NCBI GenBank assembly: GCA_030538425.1
Contig: JAUNTZ010000002.1
Span: forward strand, 62,001 to 126,000
From: Paracoccus sp. (in: a-proteobacteria)
GTDB taxonomy: Bacteria > Pseudomonadota > Alphaproteobacteria > Rhodobacterales > Rhodobacteraceae
DNA: 64,000 nucleotides
Direction: 5' to 3'
A model generated the notes under the pieces. It made no database searches and was not told the origin of the DNA. It saw nothing but the letters and a program-made list of their open reading frames with translations. The stretch's first letter is position 1. Each line of letters starts with the position of its first letter. A program made the position numbers and the translations under genes. Below, piece after piece: positions 1-10,510 of the stretch.

Positions 1-1012
1 AATCCTCAGCGTGCGAGGGCAGGTCAAAGTTGAACACATGGCTCACTTCGGGGATGTCGAGCCCGCGCGCCGCCACATCCGAGGCGACCAGAAACCGCAG
101 GCTGCCATCGCGGAACGCATCAAGCGTCGCCATCCGCTGTTTCTGGTCCAGATCGCCATGGATCGGCGCGGCGTCAAACCCATGCGCCTTAAGCGATTTG
201 GCAACGATATCGACCTCAGTCTTGCGGTTGCAGAAGATGATCGCGTTCTTGATCCCGTCGCCATCGCCTTCGGCCTTGATCAGCGCGCGCAGCAATTCGC
301 GTTTCTGCTTGGCGCTCTGGTCGCGGCGGGTCGGCGTGATCTCAACCAGTTGCTGCGTGATGGTTTCCGAGGTGGTGGCCTGACGCGCGACCTCGATCCG
401 TTCGGGGGCGTGCAGGAAGGTGTTGGTGATCCGCTCGATCTCGGGGGCCATGGTGGCGCTGAAGAACAGGGTCTGGCGGGTAAAGGGAGTGAGCTGGAAG
501 ATGCGTTCGATATCGGGGATAAAACCCATGTCCAGCATCCGGTCGGCCTCATCGACGACCATCACCTCGACCCCGGTCAGCAGCAGCTTGCCACGCTCGA
601 AATGGTCAAGCAAACGGCCCGGCGTGGCGATCAGCACATCGACGCCGCGGTCGATCAGCTTGTCCTGTTCCACGAAAGAAACGCCGCCGATCAACAGCGC
701 CTTGGTCAGCCGGGTATGTTTGGCATAGATATCGAAATTCTCGGCGACCTGCGCGGCCAGTTCGCGGGTGGGGCACAGCACAAGGCTGCGTGGCATCCGC
801 GCCCGCGCCCGCCCGCGCGACAGGCGGGTAATCATCGGCAGGGTAAAGCTGGCAGTCTTGCCGGTGCCGGTCTGCGCAATGCCCAGCACGTCGCGCCCCT
901 CCAGAGCGGGGGGAATCGCGCCCGCCTGAATTGGCGTGGGGGTTTCATACCCCGCTTCGGCAATCGCCTTGAGAACCTTGGGATCGAGTTTGAGATCGGA
1001 AAACTTGGTCAT
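1..1012 (-). CDS. DEAD-box ATP-dependent RNA helicase (3' part beyond the window)
   Basis: RNA helicase of the DEAD-box family, probably acting in ribosome assembly or RNA turnover in the cytoplasm. The 337 visible codons read from an ATG at 1012 to the window edge without a stop. The motifs come in family order: Q motif (YETPTPIQ, residues 22-29), Walker A (AQTGTGKT, 46-53), PTREL, TPGR, the DEAD box in VVDEADRMLDMGF, SAT (FFSATM), and the helicase C-terminal domain up to ASDVAARGLDIPEVSHV. Only the last part of domain 2 and any basic C-terminal tail are missing. The family assignment is secure. Which paralogue it is (RhlE is likely from the Q-motif context) cannot be decided without the tail. 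Confidence 0.95.
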   Translation of the reverse strand, partial: MTKFSDLKLDPKVLKAIAEAGYETPTPIQAGAIPPALEGRDVLGIAQTGTGKTASFTLPMITRLSRGRARARMPRSLVLCPTRELAAQVAENFDIYAKHTRLTKALLIGGVSFVEQDKLIDRGVDVLIATPGRLLDHFERGKLLLTGVEVMVVDEADRMLDMGFIPDIERIFQLTPFTRQTLFFSATMAPEIERITNTFLHAPERIEVARQATTSETITQQLVEITPTRRDQSAKQKRELLRALIKAEGDGDGIKNAIIFCNRKTEVDIVAKSLKAHGFDAAPIHGDLDQKQRMATLDAFRDGSLRFLVASDVAARGLDIPEVSHVFNFDLPSHAED

Positions 1013-1127
1013 TTACGTCCGTTCTGCCGTGGCGCAGCATGGCGCGGCAAATAAAAAACGGGACGCCATTCCACGCCCCTCGGCTGTCCGCCGGATGCGG
1101 ACCTGCGGCTGGTTAGCGCAAAACCGG

Positions 1128-2057
1128 CTATCCGTCAAGTTCTGCTTGATTTTCCGCGCGAGGGGCGGTGGCGGCCTCGATGTTTTTCCAGCGGCGATGC
1201 ACCCAGAACCATTGTCCGGCATGGGCGCGGACCAGCCGCTCCAGATCGTCATTCAGCGCCTGCATCATCGTCGCGGGGTCCGAGGGCGGGATGGGCGCGC
1301 CGACCTCGACCCGAAAGGACAGCCCGTCGGGCAGGCGAATCCCCGCAATCGGGATCAGCGCCGCGTCATATTTCAGCGCAAGCTCGGCGGGGGTCAGCAC
1401 GGTGAGCGTGGGCAGGCCGAACAGGCGCAGTTCGGTCCCTCCATGGTCGAACTGGTCAAAGCCAAGGCACATCCAGCCGCCACCGCGCAGAAACCGCAGC
1501 ATCGCGGCCAGACCGGCGCGGCCGCGTGGAAAGATCGGCTCGGCAATGGCCTGCATGGCGGGGATGTAATGGGCATTGAAAGCCGCGTTGTTCATGGGCC
1601 GGTAAAGCGCCCCCACCGGCCAGCCCTGCGCGGCAAGCGCGGCCCGCATTGCGTCGTAATTGCCGAAATGCGCACAGGCGAGGATGACCGGACGCCCGGT
1701 CTCGGCGGCCTCGGCCAGCGCGGGCAGGCCCGGCCCGGTCAGGGGCTGACTGTCGCGGATGCGGGTGGTGAAGGCGGTGCCCGAATAGATCTCCGCCATC
1801 GAGCGGCCCGCATTGTCGGGCACCGCGCGGATGATCCGCTCGACCTCACCCTTGGGCAGATTCGGCAGAGCCAGCGCGAGGTTGCGCCGGATGCGGCCGC
1901 GCCAACCCGCCAGAGGGGCCAAGACGCGCGAGAACACCCAGCCCATGAATGCGATGCGCCGCTGATAGGGCAGAAGCTGCGCCGCCCCCATCAACAGCCG
2001 GAACGCCCCGCTGGCAAGGCGGTCGGGCAGGTCGGCGCGGGTCTCGTCCTGGCTCAT
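1128..2057 (-). CDS. Lysophospholipid/lipid A acyltransferase (LpxL/HtrB family)
   Basis: Inner-membrane-associated acyltransferase that should transfer a secondary acyl chain to lipid A or a related lipid. It has 309 residues, the normal family length. The catalytic HX4D motif is visible as HFGNYD at residues 130-135, followed by the typical GVLYRPMN-like segment (here GALYRPMNN) and an FPRG motif. The ATG overlaps the stop of the upstream EamA gene (ATGA at 2054-2057), so the two are very probably co-translated. Function as lauroyl/myristoyl transferase is inferred from the family; the exact acyl donor and acceptor are not visible in sequence. Confidence 0.88.
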   Translation of the reverse strand: MSQDETRADLPDRLASGAFRLLMGAAQLLPYQRRIAFMGWVFSRVLAPLAGWRGRIRRNLALALPNLPKGEVERIIRAVPDNAGRSMAEIYSGTAFTTRIRDSQPLTGPGLPALAEAAETGRPVILACAHFGNYDAMRAALAAQGWPVGALYRPMNNAAFNAHYIPAMQAIAEPIFPRGRAGLAAMLRFLRGGGWMCLGFDQFDHGGTELRLFGLPTLTVLTPAELALKYDAALIPIAGIRLPDGLSFRVEVGAPIPPSDPATMMQALNDDLERLVRAHAGQWFWVHRRWKNIEAATAPRAENQAELDG

Positions 2058-2995
2058 GCGGCGCTGTCCTTCTTGCGGGTAATACGCATCGCGGCGGCCT
2101 CACGCGCCCAGACATAGAGCCCCGCCGCCACGATAACGCCTGCGCCGATCACCGTCCACAGGTCGGGCAAAACGCCCCAGAAGAGCCAGCCCCACAGCCC
2201 CGCCCAGATCAACCCGGTATAGCCGAAAGGCGCGATGGCGGCGGCCTCGGCCAGCGCGAAGGCGCGGATCAGCAGCGCATGGGCAAGCGCGCCCAACATG
2301 CCGATCAGCACAAAGGCCCAGAGATGCGCCACAGCCACCGGCTGCCAGACAAAGGGCAGAACAAGCGAGGTCAGCCCGGTCCCGACAAAGCAGGTCCACA
2401 GGATCGAGGTCGCCATCGCATCCCCGCGCAGCACCCGCGTCAGCAGCGCATTGGCCGCATAGGTGAACGCGCCCAGAAGCGGCAGGATGGCGGCGGGGTG
2501 GAACACGCCCTGACCGGGGCGGATGATGATCATCGCACCCAGAAAGGCCACCGCGATGCCAAGGATACGCCGCCAGCCGATCGGCTCGCCCAGGAAAAGC
2601 GCGGCGCCCAGCGTGATCAGCACCGGGTTGATGTCCATGATCGCGGTGGCCTCGGCCAGCCCGATATATTGCAGCGATGAGATGAACAGCACTGCCGAGG
2701 CCAGCCCGGTGACCGCGCGGGCCAGTTGCAGCCATGGCTGGGCCGAGCGCATCAGCACCGGCACCCGCCCGCGCAGGATCAGCAGGACCAGAACCAGATT
2801 GCCCGCGAAACGCGCCCAGACGATCTGTCCGGTCGGATAGAACTGGCCCAGATATTTCGCGGTGGCATCCATCAGCGTGAAGGTAAAGATCCCGCCGAGC
2901 AGCAGGAGAATCCCCGCCGTCTGCTCCGAGCCGGGCTTGCGCGTCCCGTCCCGCTCGCGCCCCATCAGCGCCCAGCCACGTGGCAGCGCACGCAT
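2054..2995 (-). CDS. EamA/DMT-family transporter
   Basis: Membrane exporter of the drug/metabolite transporter superfamily: two EamA repeats with about ten hydrophobic segments across 313 residues. The first repeat covers roughly residues 25-160 and the second 165-300, with a basic C-terminal tail (RITRKKDSAA). The substrate is unknown; members move amino acids, nucleosides or other metabolites. It is followed with a 4-base overlap by the acyltransferase gene. The start at 2995 gives a 28-residue hydrophilic leader before the first membrane segment; a start at the internal ATG (2965) would also be acceptable. Confidence 0.85.
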   Translation of the reverse strand: MRALPRGWALMGRERDGTRKPGSEQTAGILLLLGGIFTFTLMDATAKYLGQFYPTGQIVWARFAGNLVLVLLILRGRVPVLMRSAQPWLQLARAVTGLASAVLFISSLQYIGLAEATAIMDINPVLITLGAALFLGEPIGWRRILGIAVAFLGAMIIIRPGQGVFHPAAILPLLGAFTYAANALLTRVLRGDAMATSILWTCFVGTGLTSLVLPFVWQPVAVAHLWAFVLIGMLGALAHALLIRAFALAEAAAIAPFGYTGLIWAGLWGWLFWGVLPDLWTVIGAGVIVAAGLYVWAREAAAMRITRKKDSAA

Positions 2996-3051
2996 CTAGA
3001 GGCCCCCGCGCGGGCGGGGGGTGCGGATGCCCGCGGCGCGGATATTGGGGG

Positions 3052-3089
3052 ACAGAAGACAGGCAGGCGCAATGCCTGCTGTCCTCTGT
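3052..3089 (-). terminator. Strong hairpin downstream of tkt
   Basis: Long near-perfect hairpin: ACAGA-a-GACAG-g-CAGGC pairs with GCCTG-CTGTC-c-TCTGT around a 5-base loop (gcaat). It starts 35 bases after the tkt stop, so it probably terminates tkt transcription or protects its 3' end. There is no clear U-run on either strand. Its left arm contains the end of the dispersed GATATT-N-GGACAGAAGAC motif described in the findings. Confidence 0.5.
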
Positions 3090-3123
3090 GCCGCCGGATA
3101 TCGGCCCGAGGGCCTGCGCGCTG

Positions 3124-5148
3124 TCAAAGCAGCGCCTTGGCGCGGCGGGCGACCTCATCGGCGGTGATGCCGAATTCGGCGTAAAGCTCGGGTGCGGGGG
3201 CAGAGGCGCCAAAGCCGGTCATGCCGACGAAGTCCGAGCGGTCCTCGCGCCCGCCCTCACCCAGAAGCAGCCAGTCCCAGCCCTGACGGATGGCCGCCTC
3301 GACCGCGACGCGGACGGTCTTCTTCGGCAGCATCTTGCGGCGGTATTTCGCGGATTGCTTGCGGAACAGCTCCATCGAGGGGACCGAGACGACGCGGGTC
3401 GGGATGCCGTCGCCTTCCAGCAGCTCGCGCGCGGCGACGGCGATTTCCACCTCGGACCCGGTGGCCATCAGCACCACCTGCGGATCCTCGTCCGAGGCCT
3501 CGCGCAGGATATAGGCGCCCTTGGCCGACAGGTTCTTGTCGCTGTTTTCCGTGCGCAGCGCGGGCAGGTTCTGCCGCGACAAAGCCAGAACCGAGGGGCG
3601 GCGCGCCTCGTTCAGGGCAATCTCCCACGCCTCGGCGGTCTCGACCACATCGCAGGGGCGCAGCACCAGCGTGTTCGGGGTGGCGCGGCTGATCGCCAGA
3701 TGCTCGACCGGCTGATGGGTCGGGCCGTCCTCGCCCAGACCGATGGAGTCGTGGGTCATCACATAGATCACCCCGATTTCCATCAGCGCCGACAGCCGCA
3801 TCGCGCCCCTCGCGTAATCGGTGAAGGTCATGAAGGTGCCGCCATAGGGCCGGAACCCGCCATGGAGGAAAATGCCGTTCATCGCGGCGGCCATGCCATG
3901 TTCGCGAATGCCGAAATGGATATAGCGGCCCTTGCGGTTGTCGGGCGTGAAGATGCCCAGATCGCCGGTTTTGGTGTTGTTCGAGCCGGTGAGGTCAGCC
4001 GAGCCGCCGAACATCTCGGGCAAAGCCGGGTTCACCACCTCAAGCACCATTTCCGAGGCGCGGCGGGTCGCGACCTTGTGACCTGCCTCGACGGCCTGTT
4101 TCTTGAGCGCGTCGATCACCGGGCCAAGCCGGTCGCTGGCCTCACCCGAGACACGGCGGGCGAATTCGTTGCGGGCCTCGCCGTCAAGGGCATCCACACG
4201 CTCGGCCCATGCCTCACGGGTTTTGGCCCCGCGCGCGCCGATCTTGCGCCATTCGCCAAGGATATCCTCCGGCACGACAAAGGCCGCGTGATCCCAGCCA
4301 TAAGAGGCGCGCGAGGCGGCGATTTCCTCGGCCCCAAGGGGTGAGCCGTGAACGCCGTTGGTGTCCTGTTTCTTGGGCGCGCCAAAGCCGATGATGGTCT
4401 TGCAATCGACAAGCGTCGGACGACCGTCGGACTTCGCCGCTTCGGTCAGCGCGCGGTCGATATCGGCGGCGTCATGGCCATCACAGGACAGCACCCGCCA
4501 GCCCGAGGCGGCAAAGCGCGCCCTCTGGTCCGTCTTGTCCGAGAGCGAGACCCGGCCGTCGATGGTGATGTCATTATTGTCCCACAGCACGATCAGGTTG
4601 CCCAGTTCCTGCATCCCGGCAAGGCCGATCGCCTCCTGGCTGATTCCCTCCATCAGACAGCCGTCGCCGGCAATGACCCAGGTTTTGTGATCGCAAAGAT
4701 CGGCACCGAACTCGGCCCGCATCGCCTCTTCGGCAATCGCCATGCCGACCGAGGTCGCGATGCCCTGACCAAGCGGGCCGGTGGTGGTCTCGACCCCCTC
4801 GACATGGCCATATTCGGGATGGCCCGCCGTGATCGCGCCCAACTGGCGAAAGTTGCGGATCTGGTCCAGCGTCATCTGCTCATACCCGGTCAGATAAAGC
4901 AGCGCATAGATCAGCATCGAGCCATGGCCCGCCGACAGAACAAAGCGGTCGCGGTCGAACCAGTTCGGGCTGGAGGCGTCGAATTTCAGGTGGTTGCGGA
5001 ACAGCACGGTCGCCACATCGGCCATGCCCATCGGCATGCCGGGATGGCCGGAATTGGCGGCCTGCACCGCATCCATCGCCAGAACGCGAATGGCGGATGC
5101 AAGTTTCCAATGTTCGGGATCGGCCTTGCGGCGGGCGTCGAAATCCAT
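3124..5148 (-). CDS. tkt: Transketolase
   Basis: Thiamine-diphosphate enzyme moving two-carbon units between sugar phosphates in the pentose phosphate and Calvin-type pathways. About 674 residues, normal for the family. Visible signatures are the substrate-binding HPGMPMG near the N-terminus, the TPP fold GDGCLMEG...DNNDITIDG, the central GSADLTGSN and FGIREHGMA (catalytic Glu), and [14 protein letters not shown]. An upstream in-frame ATG exists at 5169, but the start at 5148 ([14 protein letters not shown]) is preferred because AAGGACAG lies six bases before it and the protein then begins like its relatives. It stands alone, with a divergent promoter region towards rplU. Confidence 0.96.
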   Translation of the reverse strand: MDFDARRKADPEHWKLASAIRVLAMDAVQAANSGHPGMPMGMADVATVLFRNHLKFDASSPNWFDRDRFVLSAGHGSMLIYALLYLTGYEQMTLDQIRNFRQLGAITAGHPEYGHVEGVETTTGPLGQGIATSVGMAIAEEAMRAEFGADLCDHKTWVIAGDGCLMEGISQEAIGLAGMQELGNLIVLWDNNDITIDGRVSLSDKTDQRARFAASGWRVLSCDGHDAADIDRALTEAAKSDGRPTLVDCKTIIGFGAPKKQDTNGVHGSPLGAEEIAASRASYGWDHAAFVVPEDILGEWRKIGARGAKTREAWAERVDALDGEARNEFARRVSGEASDRLGPVIDALKKQAVEAGHKVATRRASEMVLEVVNPALPEMFGGSADLTGSNNTKTGDLGIFTPDNRKGRYIHFGIREHGMAAAMNGIFLHGGFRPYGGTFMTFTDYARGAMRLSALMEIGVIYVMTHDSIGLGEDGPTHQPVEHLAISRATPNTLVLRPCDVVETAEAWEIALNEARRPSVLALSRQNLPALRTENSDKNLSAKGAYILREASDEDPQVVLMATGSEVEIAVAARELLEGDGIPTRVVSVPSMELFRKQSAKYRRKMLPKKTVRVAVEAAIRQGWDWLLLGEGGREDRSDFVGMTGFGASAPAPELYAEFGITADEVARRAKALL

Positions 5149-5265
5149 GAGACTGTCCTTTGTCGGCATGATGTCGTCACTGACGGGTTGTGGCAGGTTG
5201 CGCCCCTGATAGCAGGGATTGGCCCGGTTTCAAGCCGTCCCCGCGCGGCCCGCTCTAAGCATCGC

Positions 5266-5296
5266 TTGACTTTGGCCACCGAATCCCTCATATACG
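5266..5296 (+). promoter_or_regulatory. Probable sigma-70 promoter for rplU-rpmA
   Basis: TTGACT at 5266-5271 matches a -35 element. CATATA (17-base spacer) or TATACG (19-base spacer) between 5289 and 5296 fits a -10 element. It is the only good promoter-like pair in the tkt/rplU divergent gap. Transcription from here would give a leader of about 140 bases before rplU. Confidence 0.5.
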
Positions 5297-5300
5297 CGCG

Positions 5301-5328
5301 ACCGGCCGGGCATCTGCTCTTGGCCGGT
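5301..5328 (+). promoter_or_regulatory. Hairpin in the rplU leader followed by a U-rich stretch
   Basis: ACCGGCC (5301-5307) pairs perfectly with GGCCGGT (5322-5328) around a 14-base loop, followed by gcgttatttt. It lies right behind the predicted promoter and well before rplU, so it could act as an attenuator or a ribosomal-protein leader structure. No known leader family was recognised, and the U-run is interrupted. Confidence 0.3.
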
Positions 5329-5442
5329 GCGTTATTTTCAACACCACCCCATCGCAACGGGTGCGCTGTCCGAAGGCGGGAATGATCCCCTGAAACGCCG
5401 TGCAAACGGGGCCGCAGGACGCGGGATACGAAGGATAAGACG

Positions 5443-6024
5443 ATGTTCGCAGTTCTGAAAACGGGCGGCAAGCAATACAAGGTGCAGGCGGGTGACGTGC
5501 TGCGCGTTGAAAAGCTGGCTGCCAATGCCGGTGAGACGGTGCAGTTCAACGACGTGCTGATGATCGGCGCGACCGTGGGCGCGCCGCTTGTCGAGGGTGC
5601 CGCCGTGCAGGCCGAAGTGATCGACCAGATCAAGGCCGACAAGGTGATCACCTATGTCAAGCGCCGCCGCAAGCACAGCTCGCAGCGCACCCGTGGCCAC
5701 CGCCAGCAACTGACCCTGATCCGCATCACCGACATGCTGGAGACGGGCGCGGACAAATCCGGCGTTCAGGCCGCCATCGGCGCGCGTGTCGCGGGTGGTG
5801 AATGGGTCGGGCAGGGCACCGACCGCTTTGCCAAGAACGCGACCGAACAGGCTGAGATGAAGGCCCGCGTGGCCTCGGGCGAGGCTGGCGAAAAGCCCGC
5901 CAAACCGGCGAAGGCCGCGAAAGCTGAGAAAGCCAAGCCGGCGAAAGCTGACAAGGCTGAGAAGGCCAAACCGGCCAAAGCCGAGAAAACCAAACCGGCC
6001 GCCGAAGAACCGGCTGCCGAATAA
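5443..6024 (+). CDS. rplU: 50S ribosomal protein L21 with long Lys/Ala/Pro tail
   Basis: Structural protein of the large ribosomal subunit that binds 23S rRNA. The first ~102 residues are a complete L21 (MFAVLKTGGKQYKVQAGD start; the KRRRKHSSQRTRGHRQ signature near the end). It is followed by a helical linker and a repetitive tail of KPAKA/EKAKPAKA units ending in EEPAAE, giving 193 residues in place of the usual ~100. Such basic tails occur in some alphaproteobacterial L21 proteins. It is followed 18 bases later by rpmA, the classical L21-L27 operon. Confidence 0.97.
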   Translation: MFAVLKTGGKQYKVQAGDVLRVEKLAANAGETVQFNDVLMIGATVGAPLVEGAAVQAEVIDQIKADKVITYVKRRRKHSSQRTRGHRQQLTLIRITDMLETGADKSGVQAAIGARVAGGEWVGQGTDRFAKNATEQAEMKARVASGEAGEKPAKPAKAAKAEKAKPAKADKAEKAKPAKAEKTKPAAEEPAAE

Positions 6025-6042
6025 GATCAGAGGACTGAACAC

Positions 6043-6315
6043 ATGGCACATAAAAAAGCAGGCGGTTCGTCCCGTAACGGCCGCGATTCCGCAGGGCGCC
6101 GCCTTGGCGTCAAACTGTTTGGCGGTCAGCAGGCCGTCGCAGGCAATATCATCGTTCGTCAGCGCGGCACCACCTGGTGGCCGGGCGACAATGTCGGCAT
6201 GGGCCGCGACCACACGCTGTTCGCGCTGACCGATGGTGAGGTGAATTTCCGCAAGGGCCTCAAGGGCCGCACCTATATTTCCGTGATGCCGGCGGCCAAT
6301 ACCGCCGCCGAATAA
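6043..6315 (+). CDS. rpmA: 50S ribosomal protein L27
   Basis: Large-subunit protein close to the peptidyl transferase centre. It has 90 residues and begins [16 protein letters not shown], the near-invariant N-terminus of the family, with the GVKLFGGQ and [10 protein letters not shown] signatures following. It is second gene of the rplU-rpmA operon, with an SD-like AGAGGA eight bases upstream and a strong GC hairpin 25 bases after the stop. Confidence 0.98.
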   Translation: MAHKKAGGSSRNGRDSAGRRLGVKLFGGQQAVAGNIIVRQRGTTWWPGDNVGMGRDHTLFALTDGEVNFRKGLKGRTYISVMPAANTAAE

Positions 6316-6340
6316 GCCGAGCATCCCGGCCAATGACAAA

Positions 6341-6369
6341 AAGGGGGATCGGCGCCGCCGGTCCCCCTT
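6341..6369 (+). terminator. Terminator-type hairpin after rpmA
   Basis: AAGGGGGA at 6341-6348 pairs with TCCCCCTT at 6362-6369 around a 13-base loop. The following bases (gccatttc) are only weakly T-rich. Confidence 0.55.
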
Positions 6370-6409
6370 GCCATTTCCGGGCCTCCCGCCCGGATGCGGA
6401 GGAGACGAC

Positions 6410-6949
6410 ATGACCGCGTCTGACATTCTTGATCAGCCCGTGATCGACACCGAACGGCTGCGCCTGCGCCCGTTGCGCGGCTCGGATGCGGGGCTGATCG
6501 CGCTTTATGCCGGCGACCGGCGCGTGGCCGAGGGCACCCGCGCGATTCCCCATCCCCTGCCGCCCGGCGCCGCCGAGGCATTCGTCGCCCGCGCTCAGGC
6601 CGAGGATCGCGCCGAGGATGTCTGGGCCATCGATGGCAAGGATGCGGGGCTTGCGGAATTGCTGGGCATCGTCTCGCTGACCCGGATTGATGATGATCAG
6701 TCCGAGCTGGGCTTCTGGGTCGGCCCGGGCTTCTGGAATACCGGCTTCGCAACCGAGGCGGTCGAGGCTTTGCTGGGCGCCAACCCCCACCGCTCGCGCA
6801 CGCTCTTTGCCGAGGCGTTTCAAGACAATCCCGGCTCCGCCCGTGTGCTGTCGAATTGCGGCTTTGAGTATCTGGGCGATGCCGAAGCCTGGTCCGTCGC
6901 CCGCAACGCCCGCGTGCCGACATGGACCTATCTTCGCCGGATGGCGTGA
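6410..6949 (+). CDS. GNAT-family N-acetyltransferase (RimJ/RimL-like)
   Basis: Acetyl-CoA-dependent acetyltransferase of 179 residues. The N-terminal TERLRLRPLRGSDA and the central ELGFWVGPGFWNTGFATEA followed by NPGSARVLSNCGFEYLG are the standard strand/acetyl-CoA-binding pattern of the RimJ/RimL type. The substrate, possibly a protein N-terminus or small amine, is unknown. The start at 6410 has GGAGGAGA just upstream, better than the earlier in-frame start at 6368. A decayed copy of its 3' end, including ATGGCGTGAG, lies about 80 bases downstream. Confidence 0.9.
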   Translation: MTASDILDQPVIDTERLRLRPLRGSDAGLIALYAGDRRVAEGTRAIPHPLPPGAAEAFVARAQAEDRAEDVWAIDGKDAGLAELLGIVSLTRIDDDQSELGFWVGPGFWNTGFATEAVEALLGANPHRSRTLFAEAFQDNPGSARVLSNCGFEYLGDAEAWSVARNARVPTWTYLRRMA

Positions 6950-7030
6950 GGGGCGGCGCTTTTGTGGGGCCACGATAAGGCCACGGTGCGTTTGATCGAA
7001 TGGACCGCGCGGGGCGTCTGATGGCGTGAG
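6922..7030 (+). repeat. Degenerate direct duplication of the GNAT gene 3' end
   Basis: ATGGACC occurs at 6922 and 7000, and ATGGCGTGAG (last codons and stop) at 6941 and 7021, giving a 78-80-base period with diverged filler between. The second copy is non-coding. This is the smallest member of the 3'-end duplication pattern seen at several genes in the window. Confidence 0.5.
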
Positions 7031-7043
7031 CGCTCTCTGCCTG

Positions 7044-7065
7044 CTTCTTCTGTGCAAAAATACTC
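7044..7065 (-). repeat. Dispersed 22-base motif, copy 1
   Basis: CTTCTTCTGTGCAAAAATAC plus TC. It is the exact reverse complement of the copy at 10200-10221 behind glpK, about 3 kb away, and nearly matches 50012-50033. It sits in the gap between the GNAT and aldo/keto reductase genes. Confidence 0.7.
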
Positions 7066-7182
7066 ACCTTGGCGCAGCGCTTGATACGGCTCTTGACACG
7101 GCGGCATGAAACCGGATCGTCGGCGCGGGGTTTCTTTTCTGCGCCGTAACGCCTAACCCGGGCGCAAGCCGCAAGGGGTCTT

Positions 7183-8076
7183 ATGGAACGCGTTGACATT
7201 GCCACGGATCTGCAACTCAGCCGCATTGCCTACGGGATGTGGCGGCTGGGCGATGATCCCGACACCTCGCCCGCGCATGTGCGCCGCAAGATCGAGGCGG
7301 CGCTTGCGCAGGGCATCACCACGATTGATCAGGCCGATATCTATGGCGGCTATCGCGCGCAGGCGCTGATGGGCGCGGCGCTGCGTGAGGCGCCCGCGCT
7401 GCGTGACGGGATCGAGATCGTCTCGAAGGCCGGGATTATTGAGCTGTCCGGCCCTTTCGCGGACCGCCGCGTCAAGCATTACGACCTGTCGCCCGCGCAT
7501 CTGACCGCCTCGGTCGAGGCGTCCTTGCGCGATCTGGCCACCGACCGGATCGACCTGTTGCTGATCCACCGCCCCGATCCGACGATGGATGCCGATGAGA
7601 CCGGGCCTGCGCTTGACCGGCTGGTGAGCTCGGGCAAGGTGCGCGCCCTGGGCGTGTCGAACTTTCGGCCATGGGACATCGAACTCCTGCAAAGCCGGAT
7701 GGCCGAGCCGCTGCGCGTCAACCAGATTGAGCTGTCGCTGGCCGCGCATGAGCCCTTCGCCAATGGCGATCTGGCCTATATGCAGCAGCATCGGATCTTG
7801 CCGATGGCCTGGTCGCCCTTGGCGGGTGGTGCACTGATGGCGGGGGCGGAGCCTGACCTTCTGGCCGCGATGCGCGACATGGCGGCGGCCAAGGGCTGCG
7901 ATATGGCCGCGCTTGCGGTGGCCTGGCTTCTGGCGCATCCGGTCGGCATCGTGCCGGTGATGGGGACGAACAATCTTGAGAGAATCGGGCGGCTCTCGGA
8001 TGCGCTGCGCATCAATCTGGACCGCGAGGACTGGTTCACGCTTTATGCCGCGGCGCTTGGCCGCCCGGTCGCATGA
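7183..8076 (+). CDS. Aldo/keto reductase
   Basis: NAD(P)H-dependent oxidoreductase with the (beta/alpha)8 barrel of the AKR superfamily; 297 residues. The catalytic tetrad is visible: Asp and Tyr in QADIYGGY, Lys in IVSKAGI, and His in LLLIHRPDP. The phosphate-binding region near [12 protein letters not shown] is also typical. It most resembles the YdhF-type cytosolic reductases. The stop overlaps the next start (ATGA), so it is translationally coupled to the flavin reductase gene. The substrate is unknown. Confidence 0.9.
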   Translation: MERVDIATDLQLSRIAYGMWRLGDDPDTSPAHVRRKIEAALAQGITTIDQADIYGGYRAQALMGAALREAPALRDGIEIVSKAGIIELSGPFADRRVKHYDLSPAHLTASVEASLRDLATDRIDLLLIHRPDPTMDADETGPALDRLVSSGKVRALGVSNFRPWDIELLQSRMAEPLRVNQIELSLAAHEPFANGDLAYMQQHRILPMAWSPLAGGALMAGAEPDLLAAMRDMAAAKGCDMAALAVAWLLAHPVGIVPVMGTNNLERIGRLSDALRINLDREDWFTLYAAALGRPVA

Positions 8077-8567
8077 GCGGATTTGCCCCCGATCACGCCC
8101 ATGCCCGCGCCTTTCGCGACGCCTTGGGCCAGTTCGCGACCGGCATCACGGTCGTGACCATCGCAGGCCCGACCGGGCCTCAGGGCGTGACCGTGAACAG
8201 CTTTGCCGGCGTGTCGCTTGCCCCGCCGCTGATCCTGTGGTCGCCCGGCAAATTCTCACGCCGCCATGACCTCTTCGCCGAGGCGCGGGCCTTCAGTGTC
8301 CATGTGCTGGCCGAAACGCAACGCGAGATTGCCGACCGCTTCACCCGAGGCGGCGCGCAGTTCGACGGCCTCGCCACCACGCCCAACGCCGATGGCGTGC
8401 CGGTGATCGACGGCGTTCTGGCGCGGTTCGACTGTCTGCGCGAGGTCACCCATGACGCGGGCGACCACAGCATCGTGATTGGCCGCGTGCGCCATGTCGA
8501 GACCGCGCCGGGCCGCCCGCTGATCTTTGCGCAAGGGCTTTGGGGCGGGTTCCGCCCCGAGGCGTGA
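8073..8567 (+). CDS. Flavin reductase family protein (FMN-binding split barrel)
   Basis: Protein of 164 residues with the FMN-binding split-barrel fold of NAD(P)H:flavin reductases. Visible signatures are the N-terminal [16 protein letters not shown], the flavin-binding [20 protein letters not shown], and the DHSIVIGRV strand. Such enzymes supply reduced flavin to monooxygenases or reduce flavin-linked substrates. The start ATG overlaps the stop of the aldo/keto reductase by four bases, suggesting that the two reductases work together. Confidence 0.9.
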   Translation: MSGFAPDHAHARAFRDALGQFATGITVVTIAGPTGPQGVTVNSFAGVSLAPPLILWSPGKFSRRHDLFAEARAFSVHVLAETQREIADRFTRGGAQFDGLATTPNADGVPVIDGVLARFDCLREVTHDAGDHSIVIGRVRHVETAPGRPLIFAQGLWGGFRPEA

Positions 8568-8699
8568 CGCTCAGGTCGCGCGAACGGGGCTTGCGGGCCG
8601 GGAAAGCGGGCTGTTAACCTTTGCCCCCGGGCAGGCGGGCGCGGGCCATGGCACCCTAAAGGGGCCGTGGTTATCGGGTTTGAGAAAAGGCGAGTTGCA

Positions 8700-10174
<1,475 letters not shown>

Positions 10175-10181
<7 letters not shown>

Positions 10182-10198
10182 GCCGAAAGGCTCGCCCT
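10175..10198 (+). terminator. Hairpin terminator overlapping the glpK stop
   Basis: GGGC-t-GAGCC pairs with GGCTC-GCCC around a GAAA tetraloop and includes the glpK stop codon. It is followed directly by TTGAGTATTTTT, which supplies the T-rich stretch and is the beginning of the dispersed motif. Confidence 0.6.
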
Positions 10199-10199
10199 T

Positions 10200-10221
10200 G
10201 AGTATTTTTGCACAGAAGAAG
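10200..10221 (+). repeat. Dispersed 22-base motif, copy 2
   Basis: GAGTATTTTTGCACAGAAGA plus AG, directly after the glpK terminator hairpin. Exact reverse complement of 7044-7065. Confidence 0.7.
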
Positions 10222-10277
10222 ACGCGGGCGCGCAGACAACAAAAAACCGGCCACGCGGCCGGTTGTTGGAGACGAAC

Positions 10278-10352
10278 TGGAGCGGGTGATGAGATTCGAA
10301 CTCACGACCCTTACCTTGGCAAGGTAATGCTCTACCCCTGAGCTACACCCGC
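10278..10352 (-). tRNA. tRNA-Gly (GCC)
   Basis: Cloverleaf on the minus strand with 5' acceptor GCGGGTG pairing with CACCCGC, D-arm GCTCAGGGGTAGAGC, anticodon loop TTGCCAA (anticodon GCC), T-arm GTGAGTTCGAATCTCAT, and an encoded CCA end. 75 bases including CCA. Confidence 0.95.
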
Positions 10353-10510
10353 ATCCGGTTCATGTCGCGGCGCTGTCCTGCGCCGGTGAAGGGTGATTTA
10401 GGGGATGCGGCCCAGGGCTGCAAGCGAAAAATGCAAAAAATTGGCAAAAAGATGTGACTTGCCGAAGCGCCCCGCTGCGTGTCTGATTTCACTGGAAAAA
10501 GAGAGTGGGG

